Below are positions 8,420-17,299 of a stretch of DNA of 37,022 nt, in pieces. Origin of the DNA: an uncultured Lachnospiraceae bacterium (GTDB taxonomy: Bacteria; Bacillota; Clostridia; Lachnospirales; Lachnospiraceae); NCBI GenBank assembly GCA_949287925.1, contig CASEIR010000095.1:1-37022 (forward strand), read 5' to 3'. The position numbers and the translations under genes are program-made. The notes under the pieces are model-generated. The model saw only the letters and a program-made list of their open reading frames with translations. It was not told the origin of the DNA and did not search any database. How positions within the stretch are numbered: the first letter of the stretch is position 1; each line of letters starts with the position of its first letter.

Positions 8420-10312
8420 ATGAAAAAAGGAAAACGTCCCTTTGGGAAGATATTAATGGTTCTGATGATCATATTCTTCTATCTGCCGATTCTGTATATG
8501 ATTATATTCTCGTTTAATGACGGAAAGTCGCTGACCAGTTTCACCGGATTTTCCCTGCGTTGGTATCGTCATATGCTGGAGTCTAAGGATATGATGGAAG
8601 CTCTGTCCACGACCTTCAGTATTGCGATTCTTGCCACCTTTATTTCAACAGTTGCAGGAACGGTTGCGGCCATCGGAATCAGCAAGTCCCGGAAGATCAT
8701 CCGGGATGTGATGGAGCAGGTCAATAATCTTCCGCTGATGAATCCGGAGATCGTGACGGCCATCGGATTCATGCTGCTGTTCATTACCTTTAAGGTGGAA
8801 AAGGGCTATGTGACTATGCTGCTGGCCCATATCGCTTTCTGTATTCCGTATGTGATGCTGTCTGTGATGCCGAAGATCAAGTCCCTGGATCCTAATCTGG
8901 CAGACGCAGCTATGGACTTGGGAGCCACGCCCTGGCGGGCGCTGATGAAAGTGATCGTGCCTCAGATCACGCCGGGAATTATAGCCGGCGCGCTGATCGC
9001 ATTTACCATGTCGGTAGATGATTTTATCATCTCTTATTTTGTAACCGGCCGGGGAGTCAAGAACTTGAGCATCATGGTTTACACCATGAGTAAACGAGTG
9101 AATCCCAGTATTAATGCCATCTCCACGCTGGTGGTAGTGATCATTACGGTGGTTTTGCTGATCATCAACCTGGCGCCTGTTCTGGCAGCCAAGAGGCAGA
9201 CCCGGGAGATCATCGCGAAGCGCAGGACCTGGATTCCGGCAGTGGCGGTGACGTGTGTAGCAGCTATCTTGATTGGAGTTGTAGTGTTTAAAGGCGGCGT
9301 CGACGCCCGGCCCTATGAAGGACAGACTCTTCATGTCTATAACTGGGGCGAGTATACTGGCGAGAATATTATCGGGGACTTTGAAGAAGAGACAGGTGCC
9401 ACAGTGGTTATGGAGAACTTTGACTCTAATGAGCAGATGTATATCAAGGTGGCCAATAACGAGTCTTATGACATTCTGGTTCCCAGCGATTATATGATCC
9501 AGCGTCTGATCGAAGAGGATCTGCTGCAGAAGCTGGACAAATCCAAGCTGGACTGTTTCGATAAGCTGGCGGATGCGGTACTGGGACTGCCCTATGATCC
9601 CAATAATGATTATTCTGTTCCTTATTTCTGGGGAACCGTGGGAATTGTCTATGACACCACGAAGGTGGATCTGGAAGACCTGGAGCGGGAAGGATTTGGT
9701 ATCTTCCTGGATCAGAAGTATAAAGGTGATGTGTACCTCTATGATTCTGAGCGAGATTCTTTCATGATGGCTCTTAAAGACCTGGGATATTCCATGAACA
9801 CGGAGAGTGAGCAGGAGCTTCAGGAAGCCTACGAATGGCTGGTACAGTGTGTGGAGACCATGGATACGGAAATTGTAACGGATGAAATCATTGACAACAT
9901 GGCGCAGGGCAGAAAGGCGCTGGGACTGATCTATTCCGGAGACGCTTCTTATGTGATGGCAGAAAATGAGGATATGGGATATTTTATGCCGGAGAGCGGA
10001 ACGAACCTGTGGTCTGATGCTATGGTGATCCCCAAGAACGCCAAGAATCCGGATCTGGCCCACGCATTTATCAACTATGTCTGTGAATATGAAGGTTCCT
10101 ATGACAATTCCAGCTATGTAGGATATACGTCCCCGAACCAGGAGGTAATGGATGAACTGTCGGGAGAAGGCGGAGATTACGAAGGAATCAATGCGTATAT
10201 TCCGAGAACAGACAATGAGAATGATGAGGTGTTTGTCTATAATGAGGAAACCAAGAAGATGATCAGTGAGTTGTGGAGCCGTGTGAAGATTGCGGCCAGC
10301 AACGCAGACTAG
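8420..10312 (+). CDS. potCD: Fused polyamine permease and substrate-binding protein (PotC-PotD)
   Basis: This 630-aa protein combines two transporter subunits. Residues 1-265 are a PotC-type permease with six predicted membrane segments and the EAA loop DAAMDLGATPWRALMKVIVPQITPGI. A further hydrophobic segment at about 271-291 (WIPAVAVTCVAAILIGVVVF) would carry the chain to the outside. Residues about 300-630 are a PotD-type binding protein: LHVYNWGEYTGENIIGDFEEETGATV, YDILVPSDYMIQRLIEEDLLQKLD, VPYFWGTVGIVYD, and the C-terminal AHAFINYVCEYEG. The fusion anchors the receptor without a lipoprotein signal. ATG 8420 is preferred because AAGGAGGA ends 9 nt before it, whereas TTG 8411 directly abuts it. 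Confidence 0.95.
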   Translation: MKKGKRPFGKILMVLMIIFFYLPILYMIIFSFNDGKSLTSFTGFSLRWYRHMLESKDMMEALSTTFSIAILATFISTVAGTVAAIGISKSRKIIRDVMEQVNNLPLMNPEIVTAIGFMLLFITFKVEKGYVTMLLAHIAFCIPYVMLSVMPKIKSLDPNLADAAMDLGATPWRALMKVIVPQITPGIIAGALIAFTMSVDDFIISYFVTGRGVKNLSIMVYTMSKRVNPSINAISTLVVVIITVVLLIINLAPVLAAKRQTREIIAKRRTWIPAVAVTCVAAILIGVVVFKGGVDARPYEGQTLHVYNWGEYTGENIIGDFEEETGATVVMENFDSNEQMYIKVANNESYDILVPSDYMIQRLIEEDLLQKLDKSKLDCFDKLADAVLGLPYDPNNDYSVPYFWGTVGIVYDTTKVDLEDLEREGFGIFLDQKYKGDVYLYDSERDSFMMALKDLGYSMNTESEQELQEAYEWLVQCVETMDTEIVTDEIIDNMAQGRKALGLIYSGDASYVMAENEDMGYFMPESGTNLWSDAMVIPKNAKNPDLAHAFINYVCEYEGSYDNSSYVGYTSPNQEVMDELSGEGGDYEGINAYIPRTDNENDEVFVYNEETKKMISELWSRVKIAASNAD

Positions 10313-10375
10313 AAATGAAAGTTTAATTTCATAAGCGCGTTAACGAAAATTTTACTTACATTTTAACGGAGCCTG

Positions 10376-10460
10376 CTGTCAGATTTTAAATAACTCCTCT
10401 ATAATCACTTTCGTAAAGCACATAGAATGTGAAGGAAAGTGATGATGGAGGAGTTTTTTT
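10376..10460 (+). promoter_or_regulatory. Inverted repeat with embedded promoter before the ECF operon
   Basis: Two 21-nt arms (10392-10412 and 10435-10455, 19 of 21 positions complementary) enclose a 22-nt loop and are followed by seven T residues directly before the start codon. The right arm holds the GGAGGAG ribosome binding site; the left arm holds its complement CTCCTC. The left arm also contains TATAAT (10400-10405), with CTGTCA (10376-10381) 18 bp upstream as a possible -35. Transcripts reading through from potCD would form the full hairpin, terminating or hiding the ribosome site. Transcripts from the internal promoter would lack the left arm. Confidence 0.6.
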
Positions 10461-11309
10461 ATGAATACGAAAAAGAATATGACACAGTCACAGAAGATGA
10501 TGGTTTTTGTGCTGACCATGTCCTTATATGGTCTGGCAACTTTATTTACGGAGCTGATTCCTAAGTTTCAGGTGGGAATCGTGGAATTTTCCGTAGAGTA
10601 TTTCCTGTTTATACCTTTAACCTTATCCATGTTGTTCGATCCTTTGTCCGCGGCTCTTGGCGCAGCCACCGGCGAGCTGGTGTTCAGTGAGATCATGCTG
10701 GGACAGTTCGGCGGCCTGGGCGAGCTGGAGAAATTTCTGACGGTGACCATCGGCGTCTACATTGCAGGCAGGCTGGTGCGGGACCCAAGAAACCGGAAGA
10801 TGGTGGCGGTTGCGTCCATAACCGGAGTTGCCATTCAGCAGTTGATGGGGTGTGTGGTAGATATTTTGAAGGTACAGTTTGCGGTAGAAGATTTTGAAGC
10901 GGTAGCCGGTCTTCCGCAGAGCGTGTTCTTCACGGAAGGATTCGCCTGTCTGAACGATATCCTGTTTTCCGGAATCCTGTTTTGTATGCTTCCGGCAGTA
11001 TACCTGGTTCCCAGACTCTATGGCAAGATTGAACCGTTGCTGGGAGTAAAACCAAGAGACAAAGAAATCATGCTGCATGGAGATTCAGCCCTGACTCCGA
11101 AGATGGTAATTCTGTCGCTGGCTGGCTTTGGAGCTGCCATTGTGGCGGAACTGCTGGCTTCCGGCGGATATGAGCTGATTGACTGGGAGGCAGACTGGGC
11201 AGGAAGTATGGGGGCTATTGTGATCGGTATGGTTGTGGCAGCGGTGATTGCCCTGACGGTCATCGGAATGATCCGCAATCGCGCCCGGAACGCCCAGGAA
11301 GCCGTTTAG
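10461..11309 (+). CDS. ECF transporter substrate-binding (S) component, substrate unknown
   Basis: This is a 282-aa integral membrane protein with about six hydrophobic segments, beginning MMVFVLTMSLYGLATLFTELIPKF. The mid-section FVEYFLFIPLTLSMLFDPLSAALGAATGEL-like region resembles the L1/TM organisation of ECF S components. The following two genes encode the shared ATPase and T subunits, which supports this reading. It is longer than typical vitamin S components (about 180-200 aa). I do not recognise a substrate signature. Start: ATG 10461, with GGAGGAG 7-8 nt upstream inside the inverted repeat. The downstream phosphatase genes suggest a phosphorylated or sugar/nucleoside-like substrate pathway, which is only inference. 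Confidence 0.8.
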   Translation: MNTKKNMTQSQKMMVFVLTMSLYGLATLFTELIPKFQVGIVEFSVEYFLFIPLTLSMLFDPLSAALGAATGELVFSEIMLGQFGGLGELEKFLTVTIGVYIAGRLVRDPRNRKMVAVASITGVAIQQLMGCVVDILKVQFAVEDFEAVAGLPQSVFFTEGFACLNDILFSGILFCMLPAVYLVPRLYGKIEPLLGVKPRDKEIMLHGDSALTPKMVILSLAGFGAAIVAELLASGGYELIDWEADWAGSMGAIVIGMVVAAVIALTVIGMIRNRARNAQEAV

Positions 11310-11325
11310 AACCGAGGTGGAGACT

Positions 11326-13032
11326 GTGGGAAAAATCGAGATAGAACATCTGATATTTACCTATCCGGGCGCCAGGGAATCCACCCTGCAGGACGTGTCG
11401 GTCTGTATTGAGGAAGGGGATTTTGTAGCTATTGTAGGAAATAATGGCTGTGGGAAATCTACTCTCTGCAAGACGCTTAATGGTCTGATTCCCCATTTTA
11501 TTACGGGAGATATGGAAGGCGAAGTCCGGATTGACGGCGTCAGTACCCGGGAACAGGATATTGGCGCGCTGGCAGGAAAGGCAGGATATGTATATCAGGA
11601 TTTTGAGAATCAGATCGTGTGTCCGACGGTGTGGGAGGACGCTTCTTACAGCTGTCTTAATTATGCCTGTCCAGATTACCGGGAGCGGGGGAGACGGGCT
11701 CTTCAGATCTGCGGGCTGTCCTCTAAGCTTCGGGACTATGTGTGGCAGCTCTCCGGAGGACAGAAGCATCTGCTTGCCCTGGCAGGAGCCGCGGCCTTAA
11801 GTCCTGATATCCTGATTCTGGACGAACCTATCGCCCAGCTGGATCCGGCCCATGCGGACCAGATCTATGAAGTGCTGAAGGAATTAAATGAGATCCATCA
11901 CAAGACGATTCTTGTAATTGAGCACCATACGGAATATATTGCAAAGTACTGTAAACATGTGCTTCTGATGAGGGATAAAACCGCGGCCTGGATGCTTCCG
12001 GCTAAGGAGGCCATGCGCAGAGTGGAGGAACTGGAAAAGAGCAATATCTTTCCTCCTCAGATTACTATCGCAGCCAGCCGGATGGCAGCAGAAGGGCTGA
12101 TTTCCAAAGAAACGAAGCTTCCAGTCAGTCTGGAAGAGGGAAGACAGGTGTTCCAGGAGAAACTGAAACAGCGTCAGAAAAAAAGAGAAAAGATTAAAAA
12201 AAATGAATATAGAAATAAAATAGCATCTTTTGAACATGTTTCCGTTTGCTACCGTGCTGTTAAGGGAGAACCTCCGAAAATCTTAAAGGATTTTTCCCTG
12301 GATATTCATGAGGGAGACAAGGTAGCGCTGATTGGTTCCAACGGTGCGGGCAAGTCCACCATCATGAAGATGATGATGGGGCTGGTCCGCCAGGAAGAAG
12401 GCAGCGTAATGCTGCAGGGACGTCCGGTGAGCGGTTACACGAAGGAAGAGTTGGGAAGGGTATTATCTCTGGTCTATCAGAATCCGGAGGAGATGTTTGT
12501 AAAGGATTCTATCCGGTCAGATATTGCTTATGCCATGAAGGTCCGGAAGATACCGGATTATGAGAAACGGACGGAGGAATTATTAGAACAGTTCCGGTTG
12601 ACAGATCTGGCGGACCGGGATGGAAGACTCCTGTCCGGCGGACAGATGCGAAGAGCATCTCTTGCCATCGGTGTGGCGCTGAATCCCCGGATGCTGCTGT
12701 TGGATGAGCCTACGGCCAATCTGGATATTGCAACCCGGCGGGAGATTATAAAAACACTTGAACTTTTAAAAGGGATTACGGATACGGTGGTAATTGCCAC
12801 CCACGATATGCAGCTGGTCTGCGACTGGGCAGAACGGATCATTGTCCTAAGCGGCGGATATGTAATTGCCGACGGATCCAGGGAACAGATCTTTTCGAAT
12901 CTATATGTGAGGAATCAGGTGGGGATTCGTCCGCCTCAGATCTATGATATGGGACGGGAGCTGGGAATCATGGATCCCTGTTTTACCATTGAGGATTTCC
13001 TGCAGTATTTCAGAGGTGAGAGATATGCATAA
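11326..13032 (+). CDS. ECF transporter ATPase, two ABC domains fused
   Basis: This 568-aa protein carries two complete ABC ATPase domains in one chain, replacing the EcfA1/EcfA2 pair. The first has Walker A GNNGCGKS (38-45), signature LSGGQ, and Walker B ILILDEP. The second, after a Lys/Arg-rich linker (QRQKKREKIKKNE), has Walker A GSNGAGKS, signature LSGGQMRRASLAIG, Walker B MLLLDEP and the H-loop IATHDMQL. Both sites look competent. GTG 11326 is preferred because GAGG ends 8 nt upstream; GTG 11317, three codons earlier, overlaps that sequence and is the alternative. The end overlaps the T-component start by 8 nt. Confidence 0.93.
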   Translation: MGKIEIEHLIFTYPGARESTLQDVSVCIEEGDFVAIVGNNGCGKSTLCKTLNGLIPHFITGDMEGEVRIDGVSTREQDIGALAGKAGYVYQDFENQIVCPTVWEDASYSCLNYACPDYRERGRRALQICGLSSKLRDYVWQLSGGQKHLLALAGAAALSPDILILDEPIAQLDPAHADQIYEVLKELNEIHHKTILVIEHHTEYIAKYCKHVLLMRDKTAAWMLPAKEAMRRVEELEKSNIFPPQITIAASRMAAEGLISKETKLPVSLEEGRQVFQEKLKQRQKKREKIKKNEYRNKIASFEHVSVCYRAVKGEPPKILKDFSLDIHEGDKVALIGSNGAGKSTIMKMMMGLVRQEEGSVMLQGRPVSGYTKEELGRVLSLVYQNPEEMFVKDSIRSDIAYAMKVRKIPDYEKRTEELLEQFRLTDLADRDGRLLSGGQMRRASLAIGVALNPRMLLLDEPTANLDIATRREIIKTLELLKGITDTVVIATHDMQLVCDWAERIIVLSGGYVIADGSREQIFSNLYVRNQVGIRPPQIYDMGRELGIMDPCFTIEDFLQYFRGERYA

Positions 13033-13855
13033 ACTGACTGAGAATATATTAGATAAATTTTCCATGGATTACTTGCGCAATCAGGTATTGAAAAATGCCT
13101 ATGGCAACGATGATACAGTGATTGCCAGACTGGATCCCCGGATCCTTCTGGTCTGGTATCTGGTGTTCGGCCTGGTTCCCTGGTTCTTGAGAGATGTGGT
13201 CTTGTTACTGGGACTGTTTGTATTTGTTGTTCTGACGACACGGGCGGCAAGGATCGCTCCATTGATTCTGTTTCTGTTCTGCGTAGGGGTATTTTCCCAG
13301 ACCGGCTATCTGTTTATTGCGGCGCTTTTTTTCGGAGGTGATACTACCACCATCGCACCGCTTCTGGTAATGACTCTGAAGGTGGCGGTGGTGTCGCTGG
13401 CTTCTATCACAGTGTTTTCCGGCCTGGATCCGGACCGGCTGGCCAACGGACTTCTGTGGTTTGGTTGTCCGGACCAGTTGTCCTTCAGTATCTCGTTCGC
13501 CTATCGGATTCTGCCGGTGCTGATGGAAGAGTTTCAGAACATTCTTCTCTCATACCGTCTAAGAAGCAATCCGCCGGACAAGAGCCATCTGATAGGAAAG
13601 ATCCGGTATCTGTGTTACCAGGTGTTGCTGGTGATCCAGGCATTCTATCCCTTGATGCTCAATACGGCCAAACGGTCCCGGACGACGGTGGAAGCGCTGG
13701 AAATCAAGGGTTACCGGTATGCGCTGAAGAATCCCAAGGTGCGCCGGATGAAACTTGCCATGCTGAAGGTCACGAAGAGAGACGGCATTTTTGTATTGAT
13801 ATCGGCATTTTGGATGGCAGGCAGTATACTGGTTTCCAGGATCGTCTTATTATAA
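13025..13855 (+). CDS. ECF transporter transmembrane (T) component
   Basis: This is a 276-aa membrane protein of the EcfT/CbiQ family. It has about five hydrophobic segments (for example ILLVWYLVFGLVPWFL, VVLLLGLFVFVVLTT, APLILFLFCVGVFSQTGYLFIAALFF). Cytoplasmic coupling helices near the C-terminus contain SRTTVEALEIKGYRYALK, matching the short Ala/Arg-Gly motifs that dock into the ATPases. ATG 13025 is chosen for the AGGTGAGAG just upstream; the longer open frame from 12944 lies within the ATPase gene and has no ribosome site. Together with the two upstream genes it forms a complete ECF transporter. Confidence 0.9.
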   Translation: MHKLTENILDKFSMDYLRNQVLKNAYGNDDTVIARLDPRILLVWYLVFGLVPWFLRDVVLLLGLFVFVVLTTRAARIAPLILFLFCVGVFSQTGYLFIAALFFGGDTTTIAPLLVMTLKVAVVSLASITVFSGLDPDRLANGLLWFGCPDQLSFSISFAYRILPVLMEEFQNILLSYRLRSNPPDKSHLIGKIRYLCYQVLLVIQAFYPLMLNTAKRSRTTVEALEIKGYRYALKNPKVRRMKLAMLKVTKRDGIFVLISAFWMAGSILVSRIVLL

Positions 13856-13880
13856 TAGCATAGAAAGGAGCAGGGGTAAT

Positions 13881-14678
13881 TTGAAACTGGATATGCATAC
13901 CCATGGGAAATTGGCAAAGAAGCTGCCATTTTCCCCGGAATATACGGACTGGCTGTTCCGGGAAGCGAAAAAAGCCGGGCTGGACGGGATCTGTCTGACG
14001 GAACATTTTAATACCCAGGGATTCGAAGAAGTGTATGGTTATATTGCCGGGCATTACGAGGCAGAGGGCGATACCTTTGTAACCCGGGAGGGACTGTGGA
14101 TCTTCCCGGGGATGGAAGTGGACGTGGCGGAAGGCGGTCATACGCTGGTAACGGGAAGGATGGATGTGATAATGGAAATGAACCGCAGACTGAATCCCTA
14201 TAAAGAAAAAGGAAAATTTCTTCCATTTGGCAGATGGGCAGAGATGGTGGAGGAGTATCCGGTTCTGTTTGGAGCCGGTCATCCTTACCGCAGCGGCGGC
14301 CATATTCCGGAGCTGCCGGTAAAGGACCTGACGCGGTTCGATTATCTGGATCTGAACGGAAAAGACCTGGCTGTGGATCCGGAGGGGACCAGACAAAGGA
14401 TGAAGAAACTGTCGGGGAAATTACAGAAGCCGCTGGCAGCAGGAAGTGATACCCATCAGTCGTTCCAGTACGGCTGTGTATACAACGAGCTGGAGCAGAC
14501 GGTGACTACGGTACCGGAATTAAGAGAAGTGATCCGGAAGGAAAGTTATCAGATCCGGACCGGGGAGATGCTGGCGTTCCAGGTGGAAACGGCCGGTATT
14601 CTGAAGCGGTCCTTGAAGGAAATCTACGCCCTGGGAGGAGACTATGTGAAGGTATTGCTCCAGGGCGCAGAGATTTAA
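13881..14678 (+). CDS. PHP-family metal-dependent phosphoesterase (first copy)
   Basis: This is a 265-aa protein with the polymerase/histidinol-phosphatase (PHP) fold. Metal-binding motifs appear in the expected order: MHTH near residue 5, LTEH at about 47, PGMEVD at about 76, GHPYR at about 134 and GSDTH at about 193. Such enzymes hydrolyse phosphate mono- or diesters with two or three metals. The substrate is not predictable. TTG 13881 is the probable start: AAAGGAG ends 10 nt before it and the HxH motif lies a few residues in. It follows the ECF T gene by 25 nt and is presumably in the same operon. Downstream, rpiR converges on it. Confidence 0.88.
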   Translation: MKLDMHTHGKLAKKLPFSPEYTDWLFREAKKAGLDGICLTEHFNTQGFEEVYGYIAGHYEAEGDTFVTREGLWIFPGMEVDVAEGGHTLVTGRMDVIMEMNRRLNPYKEKGKFLPFGRWAEMVEEYPVLFGAGHPYRSGGHIPELPVKDLTRFDYLDLNGKDLAVDPEGTRQRMKKLSGKLQKPLAAGSDTHQSFQYGCVYNELEQTVTTVPELREVIRKESYQIRTGEMLAFQVETAGILKRSLKEIYALGGDYVKVLLQGAEI

Positions 14679-14697
14679 TTATGATAGAAGTAAGGAC

Positions 14698-15540
14698 TTA
14701 TCGGGGGATGTCAGACCGGTAATGCTCTTTCAGGCGGTACAGGCGGGAGAGGCTTTCTTTGGGAGCGTCTCCCAGTTTTTGTCCTGTGAGAAGCACTAGG
14801 GCATCGATGAGGGCGCAGGGGGCTGCCATGGAATGGTATTCGGTGGGTTCTCCCCGGTAGATATAGAGGGGAATAATCCGGCGGTCCGGGTCCGGCTCTT
14901 TAATCCGGCTGGTCAGGAAGATCACCGGATAACCGATCTGCTTTTGGTAGTCCAGGAGTACGGCGGCTTCCCGGGAAGTTTTCTGGAAGCTGAACAGTAT
15001 GACCAGATCGTTGGAGGTGAAGAAGTTCATTTCTTCAAACAATTCGGAACTTCCCGGCGGCAGAATGGAGACCGGAAGTCCGAACCGAATCAGCCGGAAC
15101 CGCAGAAGCTGAGCCATGGACAAGGCGGCGCCCTTAGCATAAAGATAGATGTGCCGTGCGCGGGTGATAGCGTCTGCCGCATCCTGGACCTGACCGGCGC
15201 GAAGGAAGGAAATCGTTTTCTCAATGCAGTATTGCTGGTAGCGCAGCATGCCTTCCGGCGTAGAGGTGTCAGGATGCTCCATGGAAGAGAGCAGTTTATC
15301 GGCAGGAGATTTTTGTTCTCCCACACAGGCTGTCATGGCGGCTTTCAGTTCTTTGAAATCCGCATAGCCGCAGTGTCTTGCCAGCCGGGAGATGGTAGGC
15401 TCCGAGCTGCCGGTTTTTTGTGCCAGTGTGCCGATGGACATATGGACGCAGGCGTCCGGATGTTCCAGGATATAGTTGATGATGTTCTGTTCGGTCCGGG
15501 TGTATTCCCGGTTCGGATCAGAAAAAAATAATTCGTACAT
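14698..15540 (-). CDS. RpiR/MurR-family transcription regulator
   Basis: This is a 280-aa regulator. An N-terminal RpiR-type helix-turn-helix (about 1-77; GTLAQKTGSSEPTISRLARHCGYADFKELK) is followed by a SIS sugar-phosphate isomerase-like domain at about 110-260 (ARHIYLYAKGAALSMAQLLRFRLIRFG, FTSNDLVILFSFQKTSREAAVLLDYQKQIGYPVIFLTS). SIS domains of this family sense phosphosugars or related phosphorylated compounds. It lies head-to-head with the second PHP gene and tail-to-tail with the first, in the middle of the ECF/phosphatase block, so it is probably the local regulator. The second ATG (15540) is preferred: the AGAAGG sequence nearly abuts the first ATG at 15546. Confidence 0.92.
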   Translation of the reverse strand: MYELFFSDPNREYTRTEQNIINYILEHPDACVHMSIGTLAQKTGSSEPTISRLARHCGYADFKELKAAMTACVGEQKSPADKLLSSMEHPDTSTPEGMLRYQQYCIEKTISFLRAGQVQDAADAITRARHIYLYAKGAALSMAQLLRFRLIRFGLPVSILPPGSSELFEEMNFFTSNDLVILFSFQKTSREAAVLLDYQKQIGYPVIFLTSRIKEPDPDRRIIPLYIYRGEPTEYHSMAAPCALIDALVLLTGQKLGDAPKESLSRLYRLKEHYRSDIPR

Positions 15541-15637
15541 GTACATACCTTCTTTTATGATATTCGTGGTAATATAGTAGCACAGGAATGAAAAGAACAG
15601 ATAAAAAATATGTAAATCTTTACAGGAGATGAAAAAG

Positions 15638-16336
15638 ATGTATCAATTGGAGTTACATTTTCATACCGATGAATCCAGCCGTTGTGGAAAAGTTCCAGCG
15701 GCGGAAGGAGTCCGGATGTACAGGGAACAGGGCTATGATGGCCTGGTGGTGACGGATCATTTCAGTAAAACAGCCTGTTTGGATCCGGAAGAAACAGGAT
15801 GGGGTCCGGAAGTCTGGGAAGGAGTCTGTGAGAAATTCCTCCTGGGTTACCAGGCGGCGTATAAGGCGGCGGAAGGGACCTCCTTCCGGGTGTATCTGGG
15901 AATGGAGATCCGTTTTCCCCATGACGAGAATGATTTTCTGGTCTATGGGTTCGATAAAGAGTTTCCGGAGCGCCATCCCTGGATCTATATGAAAGAACTT
16001 CCGGATCTGTACAAAATAGCGAAAGAAGAAGGGCTGGCGGTGGTGCAGGCCCATCCCTTCCGCAAGAAGTGTTTTGCGGCGGATCCTGCCTGCCTTCACG
16101 GGGTGGAGATCTATAACGGGAATCCCAGACATGACTCCCGTAACGAGCTGGCAGAAGGGCTGGCATCGGAGGCAGGACTTGTGGGGACCGTGGGATCGGA
16201 TTTTCATCAGCCTCAGGATCTGGCGGCCTGCAGCGTGGAGATGGAGAGCCTGCCGCAGACGGAACAGGAGCTGGCAGAGTGGATCCGGGAGGGCCGGTTT
16301 TATGTGAGGAAAGGAGAAGTCAATGAAAGCCAGTAA
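15638..16336 (+). CDS. PHP-family metal-dependent phosphoesterase (second copy)
   Basis: This is a 232-aa PHP-domain protein, clearly distinct from the one at 13881. Motifs are HFHTD at about residue 6, VVTDH at about 41, LGMEIRFP at about 88, QAHPFR at about 136, EIYNGNPRHDSRNELA at about 154 and GSDFHQP at about 185. These are the metal ligands of trimetal PHP phosphoesterases. The EIYNGN segment is shared with PHP enzymes acting on small phosphorylated molecules. ATG 15638 is preferred over 15629 because AGGAG abuts the latter. It is divergent from rpiR and overlaps the DUF89 gene by 14 nt, indicating a two-gene operon under likely RpiR control. Confidence 0.88.
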   Translation: MYQLELHFHTDESSRCGKVPAAEGVRMYREQGYDGLVVTDHFSKTACLDPEETGWGPEVWEGVCEKFLLGYQAAYKAAEGTSFRVYLGMEIRFPHDENDFLVYGFDKEFPERHPWIYMKELPDLYKIAKEEGLAVVQAHPFRKKCFAADPACLHGVEIYNGNPRHDSRNELAEGLASEAGLVGTVGSDFHQPQDLAACSVEMESLPQTEQELAEWIREGRFYVRKGEVNESQ

Positions 16337-17210
16337 GGAATGTTATGAATGCTGTATTCGCAAAGCAGAAGGGCTGCTGGTCCAGTATGAGGTGAAAGAA
16401 CCTCTTTGCAGCGACATACTAAATGAGGTGAAAGAGACAGTGCGCCGGGTGCAGGAAGAAGATTCTGCGCCAGAACTGATGACGGAGATTACGGCGGTTC
16501 TGGAGAAATACATCCAGATGGGAGACGCCTATGCAGAGCCGAAGCGCCGGTATAACCAGGTGCTATTGGACCGGGAAGAAGAGATCCGCCGGAAGATCGA
16601 AGGGGCAAAGGATCCTTTCCTTGCGGGTATCCAGACAGCTATCACCGGCAATTATATTGATTTTGGAGCCATGTCGGATGTGAATGAGGAGCAGTTGAAC
16701 CGTCTTCTTGAGCAGCGGAATGAGATCCGGCTGGACCCGGAGGAATTGGAGCATTTACGGGGGGAGCTGGAACAGGCCCGCAAACTGGTGTATCTGCTGG
16801 ATAACGCGGGAGAGATTGTGCTTGACAAGATGTTTATGGAGATTTTGAAGAAGCTTTATCCGAAGCTACGGATCACGGCGGTGGTGCGGGGAGCCCCTGT
16901 TTTGAATGACGTCACCATAGAGGATGCAAAGGAGACGGGCCTTACGGATGTGGTCCAGGTGATTTCCAATGGAACCGATATTCCCGGTACACCTCTGGAG
17001 AAAATCTCTAAGGAAGCCCGGCAGGAGATCTGTTCGGCAGATCTGTGCATCGCCAAAGGGCAGGGGAATTTTGAGACTTTGCAGGGCTGCGGGGAAAACG
17101 TGTATTATCTGTTCCTGTGCAAATGCAGCCTGTTTGTGAAACGGTTTGGAGTGGAGCAGTTCGCGCCGGTACTGAAGAATGAAAAACGGATGGAGACTTA
17201 TGAGGTCTGA
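16323..17210 (+). CDS. DUF89/ARMT1-like metal-dependent phosphatase
   Basis: This is a 295-aa DUF89-family protein. An N-terminal Cys pair region (KECYECCIRKAEGLL) is typical of the bacterial/archaeal subfamily. Catalytic-domain motifs are ITGNYIDFGA (about 109-118), LVYLLDNAGEIVLDK (about 156-170), VVRGAPVLNDVTIEDA and KGQGNFETL. DUF89 enzymes are 'damage-control' phosphatases that remove phosphate from misformed or damaged phospho-metabolites; the exact substrate varies. Its start overlaps the upstream PHP gene by 14 nt. The combination with PHP, RpiR, ECF and SurE suggests a shared phospho-metabolite pathway. Confidence 0.9.
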   Translation: MKASKECYECCIRKAEGLLVQYEVKEPLCSDILNEVKETVRRVQEEDSAPELMTEITAVLEKYIQMGDAYAEPKRRYNQVLLDREEEIRRKIEGAKDPFLAGIQTAITGNYIDFGAMSDVNEEQLNRLLEQRNEIRLDPEELEHLRGELEQARKLVYLLDNAGEIVLDKMFMEILKKLYPKLRITAVVRGAPVLNDVTIEDAKETGLTDVVQVISNGTDIPGTPLEKISKEARQEICSADLCIAKGQGNFETLQGCGENVYYLFLCKCSLFVKRFGVEQFAPVLKNEKRMETYEV

Positions 17211-17243
17211 ACCGTTCACAAGATTTCCTGGCGGGATTCGGTG

Positions 17244-17272
17244 TTGACACCGCTTTTCCCAGGTTTTACAAT
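17244..17272 (+). promoter_or_regulatory. Strong promoter of surE
   Basis: The site reads TTGACA (17244-17249), a 17-bp spacer and TACAAT (17267-17272), close to the housekeeping consensus. The expected start is near 17279, giving a leader of about 90 nt before surE. Confidence 0.8.
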
Positions 17273-17299
17273 AGAATTAGTTACAGACAGAGTGGAAAG

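Noticed and set aside
8645-10063. 472-codon open frame on the minus strand
   Set aside because: It is fully antisense to the potCD fusion, whose plus-strand product has clear permease and PotD motifs. The minus-strand product is His/Gln/Arg-rich with no recognisable domain and no ribosome site.
14833-15531. 232-codon open frame on the plus strand
   Set aside because: It is antisense to the RpiR-family gene, which has both its HTH and SIS domains and a proper start.
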